The translations under genes and the position numbers were made by a program. From assembly GCA_040772845.1 (NCBI GenBank), contig JAXGXG010000002.1:496001-560000 (forward strand): a DNA stretch of 64,000 nucleotides, given 5' to 3'. The first letter of the stretch is position 1. The number at the start of each line of letters is the position of its first letter. This DNA is from PWXP01 sp040772845. GTDB lineage: Bacteria > Planctomycetota > Planctomycetia > Pirellulales > Thermoguttaceae. Below are positions 27,215 through 36,259 of this stretch, piece after piece. The notes below the pieces were generated by a model, which saw nothing but the letters and a program-made list of their open reading frames with translations, was not told the DNA's origin and ran no database searches.

Positions 27215-30043
27215 ATGCTCGAAGAACGTGATCTGAAACTTGATCTGGCAGCGCTGGCGCTTCTGGCACTGACCTTATTCCTGTCGGCTGCAGTCCTCAG
27301 CTATCACCCTGCCGATCCGCCGAGTCATGCCGTCTATCCGGCGCCAGCGGAGGTGCATAACCTTTGCGGGCGTTCGGGTGCATGGGCCGCGTGGCTGTTG
27401 TTTCAGGGGGTTGGGCTGGGAGTGTATTATCTGTTGGCCTCGCTGGCCGTTTTCGACGGCCTGCTGCTGGCGCGACGCAATATCAGCCAGCCGGTTCTCC
27501 GGACCATCGGGTGGACGGCTTCGTTGGTCGGTATTTCGGCGCTCAGCGGCATGGCCCTGTCGGGGCTATCGCTTGGACCGATGATCAACGCCGGCGGCTA
27601 CCTGGGGGCCGCGGTGTGCGGCATGTTGCAGTCGCATGTCGCTTCCGTCGGCGCTTATATTATCGCAACGGCCCTGCTCATCGCAGGGATCCTTTTGACC
27701 ACCGATTACACATTGGTGCGGATGCTTGTTTGGGCCGGCGCAAAACCGGCGGCCGGAATCGGCGCCGCTGCCGGTGTATTGCGAAGCCGCCTGGACACTG
27801 CATCCGGTTCGAAACGCAAGTCGCGGAAGGCCAAAACGGACGTCGATGACCTTTCGGAGGACGAGTTCTACGAAGAGGAAGAGGAGGAGGAAGAGGAGGA
27901 AGAAGATGCCGGTGCAAGCGACATCCGGATTGTCCGGCCGCGCACGGAGGACGCTGCAGACGGCACAGAAGACCAAGAGCCCCCCACGCCGGCCGAAGAG
28001 GGGAACGAGGCTGCCGCAGGCAAGGCAGGTGGACGCACGCGAGAAGCTCTGACATCGGTTCTTAACATCCGCAAACGCGGTAAGGCAGCCGAACGCGAGC
28101 AGATGATGGCTGATATTGCCGCCGCCGCCGAAGTGGACGAAGAGGCTGCGGAGTATGAGTTGCCTAGCCTGGAACTTCTGGAGCCCGGCGAGGAGTTCTC
28201 CTTCGACGAACACGAACGCGAGGTGCGGCGTCGCGCGAAACTGCTGGAGAAGACGTTTACCAGTTTCGGATTCAATGTGAAGGTTGTCGAGATCCAGACA
28301 GGCCCCGTTGTCGCGCAGTTCGAGGTGGAACTGGAGGCCGGGTTGCGATTGGCGAAGATCACATCGCTTTCCGACGATCTTGCCATCGCGCTCCGCGTGC
28401 CCAGCGTACGCATTGTCGCGCCCATTCCGGGCAAGAATACAGTGGGAATCGAGGTGCCCAATACCCATCGGCAAATGGTCCGCATGCGCGAAGTGATCGA
28501 GGAGGCAAACGGCCGGGCTGAAAAGATGCGCATTCCGATCTACTTGGGCAAAGACGTGTCCGGCAATCCTATGCTGGCCGATCTCAGCACTTTGCCGCAC
28601 CTTTTGATCGCCGGACGCACGGGGACAGGCAAGAGCGTCTGTCTGAACTCGATTATCGTGTCCATGCTCATGACGCGGCGCCCCGACGAGGTGCGAATGC
28701 TCATGATCGACCCCAAAATGGTCGAGCTCAGCCCCTACAAGCAGTTGCCTCACCTCATGCACCCGGTGGTGACCGACATGCGAAAGGCCGAGGCGATCCT
28801 TGCGTGGGCCGTGGACAAGATGGAAGAGCGTTACCAATTGCTGGCCCGGGCAGGCGTGCGCCATATCGCCAGTTACAACCAGCTTGGCGAAGAAGAGCTG
28901 ATGGACCGCATGCAGCCGGAAGACGAAGAGCGAGACTCCATTCCGACCCATCTACCCTACGTCGTGATCGTGGCGGACGAAATGGCCGATCTGATGATGA
29001 CCGCCGCCAAGGAGGTTGAGGCCCACATTATCCGCCTTGCCCAGAAGAGCCGGGCTGTTGGCATCCATCTTGTGCTCGCCACGCAGAAGCCTACGGTCGA
29101 TGTTATCACCGGCCTGATCAAATCGAACTTGCCTGCGAGAATCTCGTTCCAGGTCGCCAGCCGGACCGATAGCCGTGTGGTACTGGACGAAATGGGCGCT
29201 GACAAACTGCTGGGCAACGGCGACATGCTGTTTCTGTGGCCCGGTACGAGCACGTTGATTCGCGGCCAGGGAACCTACTTGAGCGACGACGAAATCTCGA
29301 AGGTGATCGGCGCCGTTGCGACGACCGAACCGCAATACGTCAAGGAACTAGTCCAGTTGAAGCCCGGCCAGCCTGACGATGCCGCCAAGCAGGGGCTTGC
29401 CAATAAAGACGAACTGTACGAAGCGGCGATCGATCTTGTGGTGCGCGAAGGCCGCGGGAGCGTGTCTCTGCTGCAGCGAGGCCTGGGGATCGGTTATGGA
29501 CGCGCCGCGCGGTTGATCGACTACATGGCAGAAGACGGGATCGTGGGACCGTACAACGGCTCGCAGGCACGCGAGGTTACTATCAGCGTGGAAGACTGGC
29601 AGGGCATGAAGGCCGGCGGTGGTTCTCCAAGCGCCGCTACGGTAGCCCCTGCGCTGCCGCCGCCGGCTGTGTTGCCGGGGCCGGCCAGGCCGAAGAAGAA
29701 TCGGAACAAGATTCGTCTCGCCCCGCCACGGCCCGACCCCGTCGATCTGGACGAAGAGGAACCGGAGGACGAAGAACTGATCGAAGAGGAAGAATACGAA
29801 GAGGACGACACAGACGACGCTGAAGAGTACGCCGAGGACGAAGCGTACGAAGACGAAGAGGAGTATGAAGAGGAATGCGACGACGAAGAAGGTGAGTATG
29901 AAGAGGAGGACGAGGAAGAAGACGAGTACGAAGAGGATGAAGACGAAGAGGATGAAGAATACGAAGACGAGTACGAGGAGTACGAGGAGAACGAGGAGAA
30001 CGAGGAGGATCAAGAACACGGCTGGGCAGCCGAAAGTGCTTGA
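27215..30043 (+). CDS. ftsK: DNA translocase FtsK/SpoIIIE
   Basis: 942 aa. The first 180 residues hold about four membrane segments. Then come a linker with a run of glutamates (residues about 215-235), the alpha/beta translocase motor with Walker A IAGRTGTGKSVCLNS near 467 and Walker B YVVIVADEMADLM near 590, and the winged-helix gamma domain at about 730-795 (RGSVSLLQRGLGIGYGRAARLIDYM). Canonical FtsK ends after gamma. Here a basic-proline stretch (RPKKNRNKIR) and about 90 residues made almost only of Glu, Asp and Tyr follow, up to residue 934. The motor pumps the chromosome terminus through the closing division site. The tail is odd because gamma reads KOPS sites on DNA and an acidic neighbour could compete for it. 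Confidence 0.93.
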   Translation: MLEERDLKLDLAALALLALTLFLSAAVLSYHPADPPSHAVYPAPAEVHNLCGRSGAWAAWLLFQGVGLGVYYLLASLAVFDGLLLARRNISQPVLRTIGWTASLVGISALSGMALSGLSLGPMINAGGYLGAAVCGMLQSHVASVGAYIIATALLIAGILLTTDYTLVRMLVWAGAKPAAGIGAAAGVLRSRLDTASGSKRKSRKAKTDVDDLSEDEFYEEEEEEEEEEEDAGASDIRIVRPRTEDAADGTEDQEPPTPAEEGNEAAAGKAGGRTREALTSVLNIRKRGKAAEREQMMADIAAAAEVDEEAAEYELPSLELLEPGEEFSFDEHEREVRRRAKLLEKTFTSFGFNVKVVEIQTGPVVAQFEVELEAGLRLAKITSLSDDLAIALRVPSVRIVAPIPGKNTVGIEVPNTHRQMVRMREVIEEANGRAEKMRIPIYLGKDVSGNPMLADLSTLPHLLIAGRTGTGKSVCLNSIIVSMLMTRRPDEVRMLMIDPKMVELSPYKQLPHLMHPVVTDMRKAEAILAWAVDKMEERYQLLARAGVRHIASYNQLGEEELMDRMQPEDEERDSIPTHLPYVVIVADEMADLMMTAAKEVEAHIIRLAQKSRAVGIHLVLATQKPTVDVITGLIKSNLPARISFQVASRTDSRVVLDEMGADKLLGNGDMLFLWPGTSTLIRGQGTYLSDDEISKVIGAVATTEPQYVKELVQLKPGQPDDAAKQGLANKDELYEAAIDLVVREGRGSVSLLQRGLGIGYGRAARLIDYMAEDGIVGPYNGSQAREVTISVEDWQGMKAGGGSPSAATVAPALPPPAVLPGPARPKKNRNKIRLAPPRPDPVDLDEEEPEDEELIEEEEYEEDDTDDAEEYAEDEAYEDEEEYEEECDDEEGEYEEEDEEEDEYEEDEDEEDEEYEDEYEEYEENEENEEDQEHGWAAESA

Positions 30044-30166
30044 TCCGCGGGAGGAATGGTTGTCCGATTAGTCCGGAGCATTCATCTCTATAGTCGGGAC
30101 GGACCAAAGTCCATCCTACAGGACGTGACACTTGCTATCGCGTGTGGCGTTTGAGCGGAACACAAC

Positions 30167-31063
30167 CTATTCTGACACACGCTCTTCTACCAGCAGACCG
30201 GCAAGGTTGCGGTCGTCGGGGCTTCGGAGAACCATGGTTCCGACAGGGCAGCCGATATCACGTGCGATTACCGGGCATTTTACGCGTAGCAGGAAGAAGA
30301 TCGGTCGGGGCGACTCACGTAGCGTTTCGTAATTCCCCTGCCCCTTGGCCACGATCAGGTCGGCCTCTTCAAAGCACTGCCGGAAGGCGGGACTGCAATC
30401 CTCCAGAAGTGTTCCGGGGGCATCCGAGCCGTTATCGATGACGCGGACTAGGTCCGTGAGGCCGGCAACCTCGGCGTCGTGCCGGGTGGCGTCGTTGATG
30501 ACCGGACCACCCCGTACGGCAACGGTAACCTTCTCGGCCGGAAGTTGTTCGATCACCAGCCGGTCGAAGACGATTTCACCTGCGTTATCGGTCAGATACA
30601 AGATGCTCTCTGCCTGGGCGATCGCGGTTGCGAAGTCGGCGGCGTTGCCTGCGAGCGGTTCCGACATCGCCTGCATGATGGACGCTTCAGCCTCGGCTTC
30701 GCCAAGCGCGCTGTTGACTGCGAGGTCCATGATATTGCCGGCGATGGCCAGGCGGACGGCATCCTTCCAGGGGTCTTGGGCATGTTTCAGGTGTTCACGG
30801 AAGTCGGGCAGAATGCTGAGCGCCAACTGGTTGAACTGATCCTTGCACGCGAGGTAAGGGTCGCTGTCGCCGCATAATTCGCGAATACGACGATGAACGC
30901 CTTGCGCCAGGACGGCCGGCGGGCGCTGGAGGTCCATACGGCTGGTCGCTTCGAGCGCCTCGCGGAGGATTTGCTCGTGAACGCGCTGATCGTCCGTCAC
31001 AAGGCGAACTGCCCCCAGAGACTGACGAATCAAGCAAGGAATACAATCGAAGTAGGTTTTCAT
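30167..31063 (-). CDS. DUF89 family damage-control phosphatase-like protein
   Basis: 298 aa from the ATG at 31063. It matches the prokaryotic DUF89 family: an N-terminal FDCIPCLIRQ CxxC, ILYLTDNAGEIVFDR (metal-binding Asp/Asn), VRGGPVINDAT and LIVAKGQGNYETL. Family members are metal-dependent phosphatases proposed to remove harmful phosphometabolites. It is the last gene of the NifX/Mrp string and lies 43 bp after the metallo-beta-lactamase-fold gene. The substrate cannot be inferred. Confidence 0.85.
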   Translation of the reverse strand: MKTYFDCIPCLIRQSLGAVRLVTDDQRVHEQILREALEATSRMDLQRPPAVLAQGVHRRIRELCGDSDPYLACKDQFNQLALSILPDFREHLKHAQDPWKDAVRLAIAGNIMDLAVNSALGEAEAEASIMQAMSEPLAGNAADFATAIAQAESILYLTDNAGEIVFDRLVIEQLPAEKVTVAVRGGPVINDATRHDAEVAGLTDLVRVIDNGSDAPGTLLEDCSPAFRQCFEEADLIVAKGQGNYETLRESPRPIFFLLRVKCPVIARDIGCPVGTMVLRSPDDRNLAGLLVEERVSE

Positions 31064-31106
31064 GAACGCGGCAGGAAATGGGTAGGAAGGAGGATGGCGC
31101 TTCTGT

Positions 31107-31943
31107 TCAATGGAACTCGAGTTGATCGCCCACATGGAAAGGAATGCATCGATCCGGCATCGCGTTCCAGAGTGCGTTGGTTGCATGATGTCCTGTACAA
31201 TGGGCGGGCCCCAACTGGGCAATATCCATGGATTTCAATGCGTCGATCGTCTTCGTCAGGCGATCCGCCGACGCCGCCACCAGGTGCATGCCGCCAAAGA
31301 CCGCACAGATGGGGCGGTTATCGGTTAGCTGCTGTATGTAACGAAGTGTGTTGATCACACCGGCATGGGCACACCCCAACAAGACGACCGTACCTTGGCT
31401 CGAGTCGAAAAATACGGATTGATCGTCGGTCAACGGATCGGGATGTTGGCACTGTGCATCAAGGAAGAATGGACCGCCGGTATCCTCGAAATCCGTCGTG
31501 CGCGGTACAGGGCCGGTTACCATGAGACGGTTTCCTACGGCAGTCGGTTCTTCGGTAGAGATCAGGCAATCGTCGCAACGATGGATCGCCAGTTCGGAAG
31601 TCTCCGGAATGCTGATACTCCGACTCGTTCCATCGCGATTCTTGGCATACTTCGGCTTCAGGGCATCCGGGTGCAAGTAGATGGCTTGCGGCCGATGGCC
31701 GCGCAATGCGTCGCTCAAACCTCCCGTATGATCGTAATGCCCATGGCTGAGAACAACGCTATCGACGCGGTTCAGATCGATTCCCAGGCGATAGGCATTG
31801 GATACGAGGACGCCCCCCTGCCCCGTGTCGAACAGAATCTGTTGCGATCCGTCGTCGATCCAATAGGCCAAGCCATGCTCAGCCAAAAGGCCTGCGCGTT
31901 CTGCCGTGTTCTCAACCAGCAAAGTAATACGGATTGTGTTCAT
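31107..31943 (-). CDS. Metallo-beta-lactamase-fold hydrolase, dihydropterin-synthase-like group
   Basis: 278 aa from the ATG at 31943; a GTG at 31952 in frame overlaps the preceding fragment's stop. Metal ligands are clear: VVLSHGHYDHTGG (HxHxDH), LLGCAHAGVINTL and FGGMHLV, with a C-terminal GPAHCTGH. The arrangement fits the MBL group related to ribofuranosylaminobenzene phosphate synthases, which often travels with NifX-type and MinD/ferredoxin genes in anaerobes. A role in cofactor or redox metabolism is inferred only from neighbours. Confidence 0.8.
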   Translation of the reverse strand: MNTIRITLLVENTAERAGLLAEHGLAYWIDDGSQQILFDTGQGGVLVSNAYRLGIDLNRVDSVVLSHGHYDHTGGLSDALRGHRPQAIYLHPDALKPKYAKNRDGTSRSISIPETSELAIHRCDDCLISTEEPTAVGNRLMVTGPVPRTTDFEDTGGPFFLDAQCQHPDPLTDDQSVFFDSSQGTVVLLGCAHAGVINTLRYIQQLTDNRPICAVFGGMHLVAASADRLTKTIDALKSMDIAQLGPAHCTGHHATNALWNAMPDRCIPFHVGDQLEFH

Positions 31944-31948
31944 GCTTT

Positions 31949-32131
31949 TCACTCATGCAGCATTCCGGGATACCCGGCAAAGACTCGCTGGCATGGAAAG
32001 AATGCCTCAACGGCTCCGTCATCCAATTGGTGAAATTGCAGACCAAGGCCGCGCCCATTCTCCCGGGCAGACGCGAAACATTCGGGATGACTTTCGCGAC
32101 GCAGACCGCCGAGAGCCGATTCATCTTCCAT
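31949..32131 (-). pseudogene. Truncated hotdog-fold (PaaI-type) thioesterase fragment
   Basis: A 60-codon frame with the N-terminal hallmarks of PaaI-type hotdog thioesterases: HPECFASARENGRGLGLQF, then DGAVEAFFPCQRVFAGYPG followed by MLHE and a stop. In the family the last residues continue as LHGG, the start of the catalytic helix; here a TGA interrupts just after the histidine. The catalytic helix and the rest of the fold are absent, and the MBL gene begins at once. An in-frame GTG at 32161 would overlap the NifX stop. It is probably a decayed gene, less likely a small product with another role. Confidence 0.6.
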
Positions 32132-32148
32132 TGCATCGACAGGCGGGG

Positions 32149-32487
32149 TTAGTGGTCGCACAGGTTGTCGCCAGAAACGATCGTGCCATCGAGAAACGCC
32201 TTCGCGATGCTTTCCGGCGTATCTGACGCGACGCCGTAAATGACCCGGATACCGTTGGCGGCAAAAATCTGTTGGGCCCGTTGTCCCATGCCGCCGGCGA
32301 TAATGACTTCGGCGCCCTGGTCATGGAGCCACCGGGGTAAAAGGCCCGGCTCATGGGGTGGCGCGTCCAGAATGGTCGTCTCGCGCACTTCGCGTGTCGC
32401 TTCGTCCAGGTCCATCAGTGCAAATTGTTGGCAGTGGCCAAAGTGCATGGCCAACCGACCTTCGGCCAAGGGAATGGCAAGTTTCAC
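32149..32487 (-). CDS. NifX/NifB-type dinitrogenase iron-molybdenum cofactor domain protein, copy 1
   Basis: 112 aa from a GTG at 32487 with AGGAGA at correct distance. The single domain has the family pattern: IPLAEGRLAMHFGHCQQFAL, PGLLPRWLHDQGAEVIIAGGMG and a terminal short acidic tail. Related proteins bind Fe-S or FeMo-type cluster precursors. The context (Mrp and ferredoxin-MinD ATPases) suggests cluster trafficking rather than nitrogen fixation, since no nif structural genes are seen. Confidence 0.85.
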   Translation of the reverse strand: MKLAIPLAEGRLAMHFGHCQQFALMDLDEATREVRETTILDAPPHEPGLLPRWLHDQGAEVIIAGGMGQRAQQIFAANGIRVIYGVASDTPESIAKAFLDGTIVSGDNLCDH

Positions 32488-32526
32488 AAAACGTCTCCTT
32501 GTCTGTTTGTTGGCTCGAATGAAAGA

Positions 32527-33435
32527 TCAGGTGATTTCTTCGACGGGTGGCTGAGTGGCGGTAACCTGCTCAACCACTGCTGCGAACGCCTTTGCGGCGC
32601 TGCTCTCGGCGAATCGGTGTACGTAGGGGATGCCCTCGTCGCCGCATGTGACGATTTGCGGATCAATGGGAATCCGGCCCAGAAGCGGAATCCCCATCTC
32701 CTTGGCGAGCGTTTCGCCACCACCGGTCTTGAACAGATCGATCTGTTCGCCGCAGTGCGGGCATACGAGACCGCTCATGTTCTCGATCACGCCAACCACG
32801 GGCAGCGAGACCTTTTCGCAAAACGAGATGGAACGGCGAACGTCGGCAATGGCCAGGTCTTGCGGTGTCGTCACCAGGATCGCTCCCGCCGGCTGGCCGA
32901 ACATCTGGGCAACGGAAAGGGGCTCGTCACCGGTTCCGGGTGGGGCATCGACCACAAGGTAATCCAGCGTTCCCCAGGCAACGTCTTTGAGAAATTGACG
33001 GATGACTCCGTATTTCATGGGGCCGCGCCAGATGACTGCATCGCGATCGCTGGGCAGGAAGAAGGCGATAGACATCACCTTCAAGTTGTCGCCAATTTCG
33101 ATCGGGACAACCTCCCCTTCGTGACTCATGGCTCGCCCTTCGTTGAGTCCCATCAGCCTTGGGATACTCGGACCGTGGATGTCGACGTCGAGCAGACCGA
33201 CACGTTTTCCCGCCAAGGACAACGAAATGGCCAGGTTGGCCGCAACCGTGCTCTTGCCTACCCCGCCTTTACCCGACATGACCAGCAACTTTCGGCCGAT
33301 TCGGCACATGCGTTGCGCAAGTGCCTGGCGGTCGAGAAAATCTTGTTCCGATTCACCAGCTTGCTGCTGTTTGGAAGGGCAATCGGCGGCCGAACACTCG
33401 CCGCAACGACGACTTTCGGCTTGTTCATGACTCAT
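32527..33435 (-). CDS. Mrp/Nbp35-type Fe-S cluster carrier ATPase
   Basis: 302 aa from the ATG at 33435, which has GGAG 8 nt upstream; a GTG at 33444 overlaps the preceding stop. An N-terminal CGECSAADCPSK resembles the Nbp35 cluster-binding motif. The deviant Walker A is MSGKGGVGKST, followed by GLLDVDIHGPSIPRLMG and DYLVVDAPPGTGDEPL. The CPHCGEQ pair in the C-terminal part is the bridging-cluster CxxC of the family. It should dimerise and carry a 4Fe-4S cluster to client proteins. Confidence 0.9.
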   Translation of the reverse strand: MSHEQAESRRCGECSAADCPSKQQQAGESEQDFLDRQALAQRMCRIGRKLLVMSGKGGVGKSTVAANLAISLSLAGKRVGLLDVDIHGPSIPRLMGLNEGRAMSHEGEVVPIEIGDNLKVMSIAFFLPSDRDAVIWRGPMKYGVIRQFLKDVAWGTLDYLVVDAPPGTGDEPLSVAQMFGQPAGAILVTTPQDLAIADVRRSISFCEKVSLPVVGVIENMSGLVCPHCGEQIDLFKTGGGETLAKEMGIPLLGRIPIDPQIVTCGDEGIPYVHRFAESSAAKAFAAVVEQVTATQPPVEEIT

Positions 33436-33440
33436 ACGTT

Positions 33441-34382
33441 TCACTCCTGTGCGGCGAGTTGCGTCAGGCCTCCGATCGCTGCCGGACTACTCTGGTCAAG
33501 GTGTTTCTTTGTTTCGGTCCAAAGACTGCGAATTGCCTGGGCGGCCGGTCCATCGGAGGCTTCAACGACCGTCTTTCGAGCGATTTGGGCTTTCGTAACT
33601 GCATGATCGTACGGTATTTGCCCGACCACTGCAATTCCCCGGCTGCTTGCCAAAGACTCCAGATTCTTCGTCGTCTGGCGATTCAGGTCGGCCTTGTTAA
33701 CCGCCATGATTCCCGGAACCCCCAGTTGCGTGGTAAGCTGGGCCACTCGTAGGAAGTCGTGCTCGCCCGAGGCGGTCGGTTCGACAATGAACAAGGCCAG
33801 GCTTGCCCCGGTGAGCGACGCGATGACTGGGCATCCGATGCCGGGGGAACCGTCGCATAGTACCATGCCAAGGTTCTTCCGTGCGGCTACGTCCTGAGCC
33901 GCACGGCGCAATTGGCTGACCAACTTGCCGGAATTCTCGGCCGCAATACCTAACTGGGCGTGAACCATCGGGCCGTAGCGGGTCTCTGAGACGAACCACT
34001 GGCCACATACCTCAGGTTCGAATGCGATGGCCCCTTCTGCACAGAAATCAAAGCAGACGCCACATCCTTCGCAGGCAATCGGATCGATTCGGAAGGTCTT
34101 CGGTACACGGCCATTGCCTGGACCATCGAAGAAGACTGCGTCAAACCGGCATAGTTCTTCGCATTTTCCGCACGCGATGCAGTGCCCTGATCTGACGCGA
34201 GCCTTAGCGCCGGCTGTGAAGTCTTCGCGTTGCAGAATACGGGGTTGCAGCACGAGGTGCAAATCGGCGGCATCCACGTCGCAGTCGGCCAATACGGCGT
34301 CTTTTGCAAGCGAGGCGAACGAAGCAACAACCGAAGTCTTCCCCGTGCCCCCCTTCCCGCTAATGACGACCAGTTCCTTCAT
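33441..34382 (-). CDS. MinD-like P-loop ATPase with ferredoxin insert, copy 1
   Basis: 313 aa. The deviant Walker A ISGKGGTGKTSV opens the protein. After the first switch region a two-cluster ferredoxin is inserted: CIACGKCEELC and CEGCGVCFDFC. The ATPase then resumes with MVLCDGSPGIGCPVI and VNKADLNRQ. This family (ParA/MinD ATPase with 4Fe-4S insert) is typical of anaerobes and occurs in tandem pairs. The start overlaps the second copy's stop by ATGA, implying a heterodimer or coupled function. The precise role is unknown; Fe-S or metal-cofactor assembly is likely. Confidence 0.88.
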   Translation of the reverse strand: MKELVVISGKGGTGKTSVVASFASLAKDAVLADCDVDAADLHLVLQPRILQREDFTAGAKARVRSGHCIACGKCEELCRFDAVFFDGPGNGRVPKTFRIDPIACEGCGVCFDFCAEGAIAFEPEVCGQWFVSETRYGPMVHAQLGIAAENSGKLVSQLRRAAQDVAARKNLGMVLCDGSPGIGCPVIASLTGASLALFIVEPTASGEHDFLRVAQLTTQLGVPGIMAVNKADLNRQTTKNLESLASSRGIAVVGQIPYDHAVTKAQIARKTVVEASDGPAAQAIRSLWTETKKHLDQSSPAAIGGLTQLAAQE

Positions 34383-35230
34383 TGGGCAGTTCCAGATTGA
34401 TGAATGGCGGCGGCTAGTTTCATGATTTGTTTCCGGAAGCTTGGTGCGGCGTCGACCGGCAGGTCTCCCCGCGAATAGGCTTCCGCTACGGCGCGATCAT
34501 CGGAAATCTCGCCCAAAATGGCAACCCGCTGTCGCTTGCAGTAGTCCCAGACGTCCCGGTCTCCGGTATCGGCTCGATTGACCACAACCCCGAAGTTCAG
34601 CTTCAGGGCGCGGGCCATTTCCACGGCCAATTTCAGATCGTGCAATCCAAACGGGGTCGGCTCCGTGACCAGCAGCAGTAAATCGCAGCCGCGAACGCTC
34701 TCGATCACCGGGCACGACGTCCCCGGCGGACAATCGAAAATGGCAAAGTCGGCATCCGGAGCGGCTTCCTTCACAGCGTGGATCGCTGGCGGACTCATCG
34801 CCTCGCCCACATCGAGCACGCCCTCGACAAACTCGACCCACCCGCTTGTGCCGATCCGCAGCCGACCGATATCTTTCGGCTCCTCACGGATCGCCTCGGC
34901 CGGGCACACCAGCACGCATCCGCCACAAGCGTGGCAAAGTTCGGGGAAGACCAAGGTCTTCTCGCCGATGCAGGCGATAGAGCCGAAACGGCAGATTCGG
35001 CTGCAAAGGCCGCAATGCGTGCATCGCGCCGGATCGACGACCGGGACGAGTCTTTGAATCGGCTCGTCCCGGCGTATCTCGGGCTTGAGGAACAGATGGC
35101 CGTTGGGCTCTTCGACGTCGCAGTCCAGATAGGCAACGGTACGGCCATTCGTTGCCGCCACGTGGGCAAGACTGGTCGCAATGGTTGTCTTTCCTGTCCC
35201 CCCTTTACCGCTGGCGATCGCAATCCTCAT
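34379..35230 (-). CDS. MinD-like P-loop ATPase with ferredoxin insert, copy 2
   Basis: 283 aa. Walker A ASGKGGTGKTTI; ferredoxin insert CTHCGLCSRIC and CHACGGCVLVC; then FAIFDCPPGTSCPVI and VNRADTGDRDV. It has the same architecture as the neighbouring copy but is diverged in the substrate-side region. It overlaps both neighbours by ATGA, so DUF5320, copy 2 and copy 1 form one translationally coupled block. Confidence 0.88.
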   Translation of the reverse strand: MRIAIASGKGGTGKTTIATSLAHVAATNGRTVAYLDCDVEEPNGHLFLKPEIRRDEPIQRLVPVVDPARCTHCGLCSRICRFGSIACIGEKTLVFPELCHACGGCVLVCPAEAIREEPKDIGRLRIGTSGWVEFVEGVLDVGEAMSPPAIHAVKEAAPDADFAIFDCPPGTSCPVIESVRGCDLLLLVTEPTPFGLHDLKLAVEMARALKLNFGVVVNRADTGDRDVWDYCKRQRVAILGEISDDRAVAEAYSRGDLPVDAAPSFRKQIMKLAAAIHQSGTAQ

Positions 35231-35592
35231 TGAGGTGCTCCGCCTTCCAACTCGCTAATTCGCTGTTGGACACTTTGCAGCACGGAAGCCGCTTGTTGGG
35301 CCTGCTGCTTGAGTATCTCGAGTTCCTGCTCGCGGGTCGTTGCCTGGACGGGGCTTGGGGCGGCTCCCGCGCCAACGGCGCCGACACCTGCCCTTGCCCA
35401 GCCGGGCACTCCCGTGGCATAGAACACGTTGCGACGCCCCCAACCGCCGCCGCCTCGGCCCCAACCGCGCCCGAAGGAACCTCCAAACATACGGTTCGTA
35501 AAGCCGGGAACGGCGAAACCGGCACAGTATCCGGCGCCACGCCCTGTCATGGGACCCATTCCCATTGGTCCAGTGCGATCTCCACCTGGCAT
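35227..35592 (-). CDS. DUF5320 glycine-rich protein
   Basis: 121 aa. The start at 35592 has GGAGG 7 nt upstream. The N-terminus MPGGDRTGPMGMGPMTGRG is the DUF5320 signature. A Gly/Arg-rich middle (GGSFGRGWGRGGGGWGRR) leads to a short coiled-coil tail (QELEILKQQAQQAASVLQS). These proteins nearly always sit beside NifX-type and MinD/ferredoxin genes. The function is unknown, perhaps a scaffold or RNA-binding partner given the RG-rich segment. Confidence 0.82.
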   Translation of the reverse strand: MPGGDRTGPMGMGPMTGRGAGYCAGFAVPGFTNRMFGGSFGRGWGRGGGGWGRRNVFYATGVPGWARAGVGAVGAGAAPSPVQATTREQELEILKQQAQQAASVLQSVQQRISELEGGAPQ

Positions 35593-35650
35593 CGTTTGCC
35601 TCCTATACATGGAAAAAGTGATTGCAGATAACAGCGACTCGCGGTCGCGG

Positions 35651-35725
35651 GGAGACTGGTCCGTGTTCTCGGCTTTTGAAGTCATCGAAAGCCATCGTGA
35701 CCTGATCGAAAACGGACCAGTCTCC
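35651..35725. repeat. Long hairpin between NifX copy 2 and DUF5320
   Basis: A perfect 14-bp inverted repeat, GGAGACTGGTCCGT at 35651-35664 and its complement at 35712-35725, encloses a 47-nt loop. Pairing continues with mismatches for several bases on both outer and inner sides, and the loop holds a GGCTTT/AAAGCC mini-stem. It lies in the 193-bp gap of the operon, with no T-run behind it on either strand, so it looks like an mRNA processing or expression-balancing element, not a terminator. Confidence 0.6.
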
Positions 35726-35785
35726 GCACGACCGGCAACCTGTTCTTCTATTGCTCTGCGCGGATCCGATCGTTCAACCCTTACC

Positions 35786-36148
35786 TCACATCCAATGTCC
35801 TTGAATGTTGGCCTTCCCGGCAGCCTGCAATTTGCCCGATCGCCACTGATCAACGGCCTCGCGAATGGTGCCGGTAGCGCCTGTATACGTGGTTACGTTC
35901 CCTGCCTGCAACGTGGCAAATGCCTTTGGGCCGACATTCCCCGTAACCAGGACTTCGGCCCCCAGCTCGACGACCGTCTGGGCCGCTTGAATCCCGGCGC
36001 CTTGGACGGCGTTGAGGTTTTGTGTGTTGTCGTGCGCCGAGAAATCTCCCGTTTCGCTATCGATAAGCACGAAGCACTGGGCCCGTCCGAATCGTGGGTC
36101 AACGGGGCTTTCTAACGTTCGACCTGCACCGGTAACAACAACTTTCAT
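35786..36148 (-). CDS. NifX/NifB-type cofactor domain protein, copy 2
   Basis: 120 aa from the ATG at 36148 with GAGG upstream. Family features: DPRFGRAQCFVLID, NAVQGAGIQAAQTVVELGAE and VLVTGNVGPKAFATL. It has the shape of the MTH1175-like single-domain NifX homologues. It precedes the hairpin and the DUF5320-ATPase block in the same direction. Confidence 0.85.
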   Translation of the reverse strand: MKVVVTGAGRTLESPVDPRFGRAQCFVLIDSETGDFSAHDNTQNLNAVQGAGIQAAQTVVELGAEVLVTGNVGPKAFATLQAGNVTTYTGATGTIREAVDQWRSGKLQAAGKANIQGHWM

Positions 36149-36259
36149 GATCCATTCCTCAAATAGGACATTACTGGGGCCATCGCATCTGATTGGAGCT
36201 TGTGCCCTCTTGCCGCGACAGCTTCACTCAACGAGCCACCCGCCTGTGTCCGGCGATTG

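Noticed and set aside
27566..28951. 461-codon minus-strand frame
   Set aside because: Antisense to the FtsK motor; the His/Gln/Asp-rich composition reflects codon complement.
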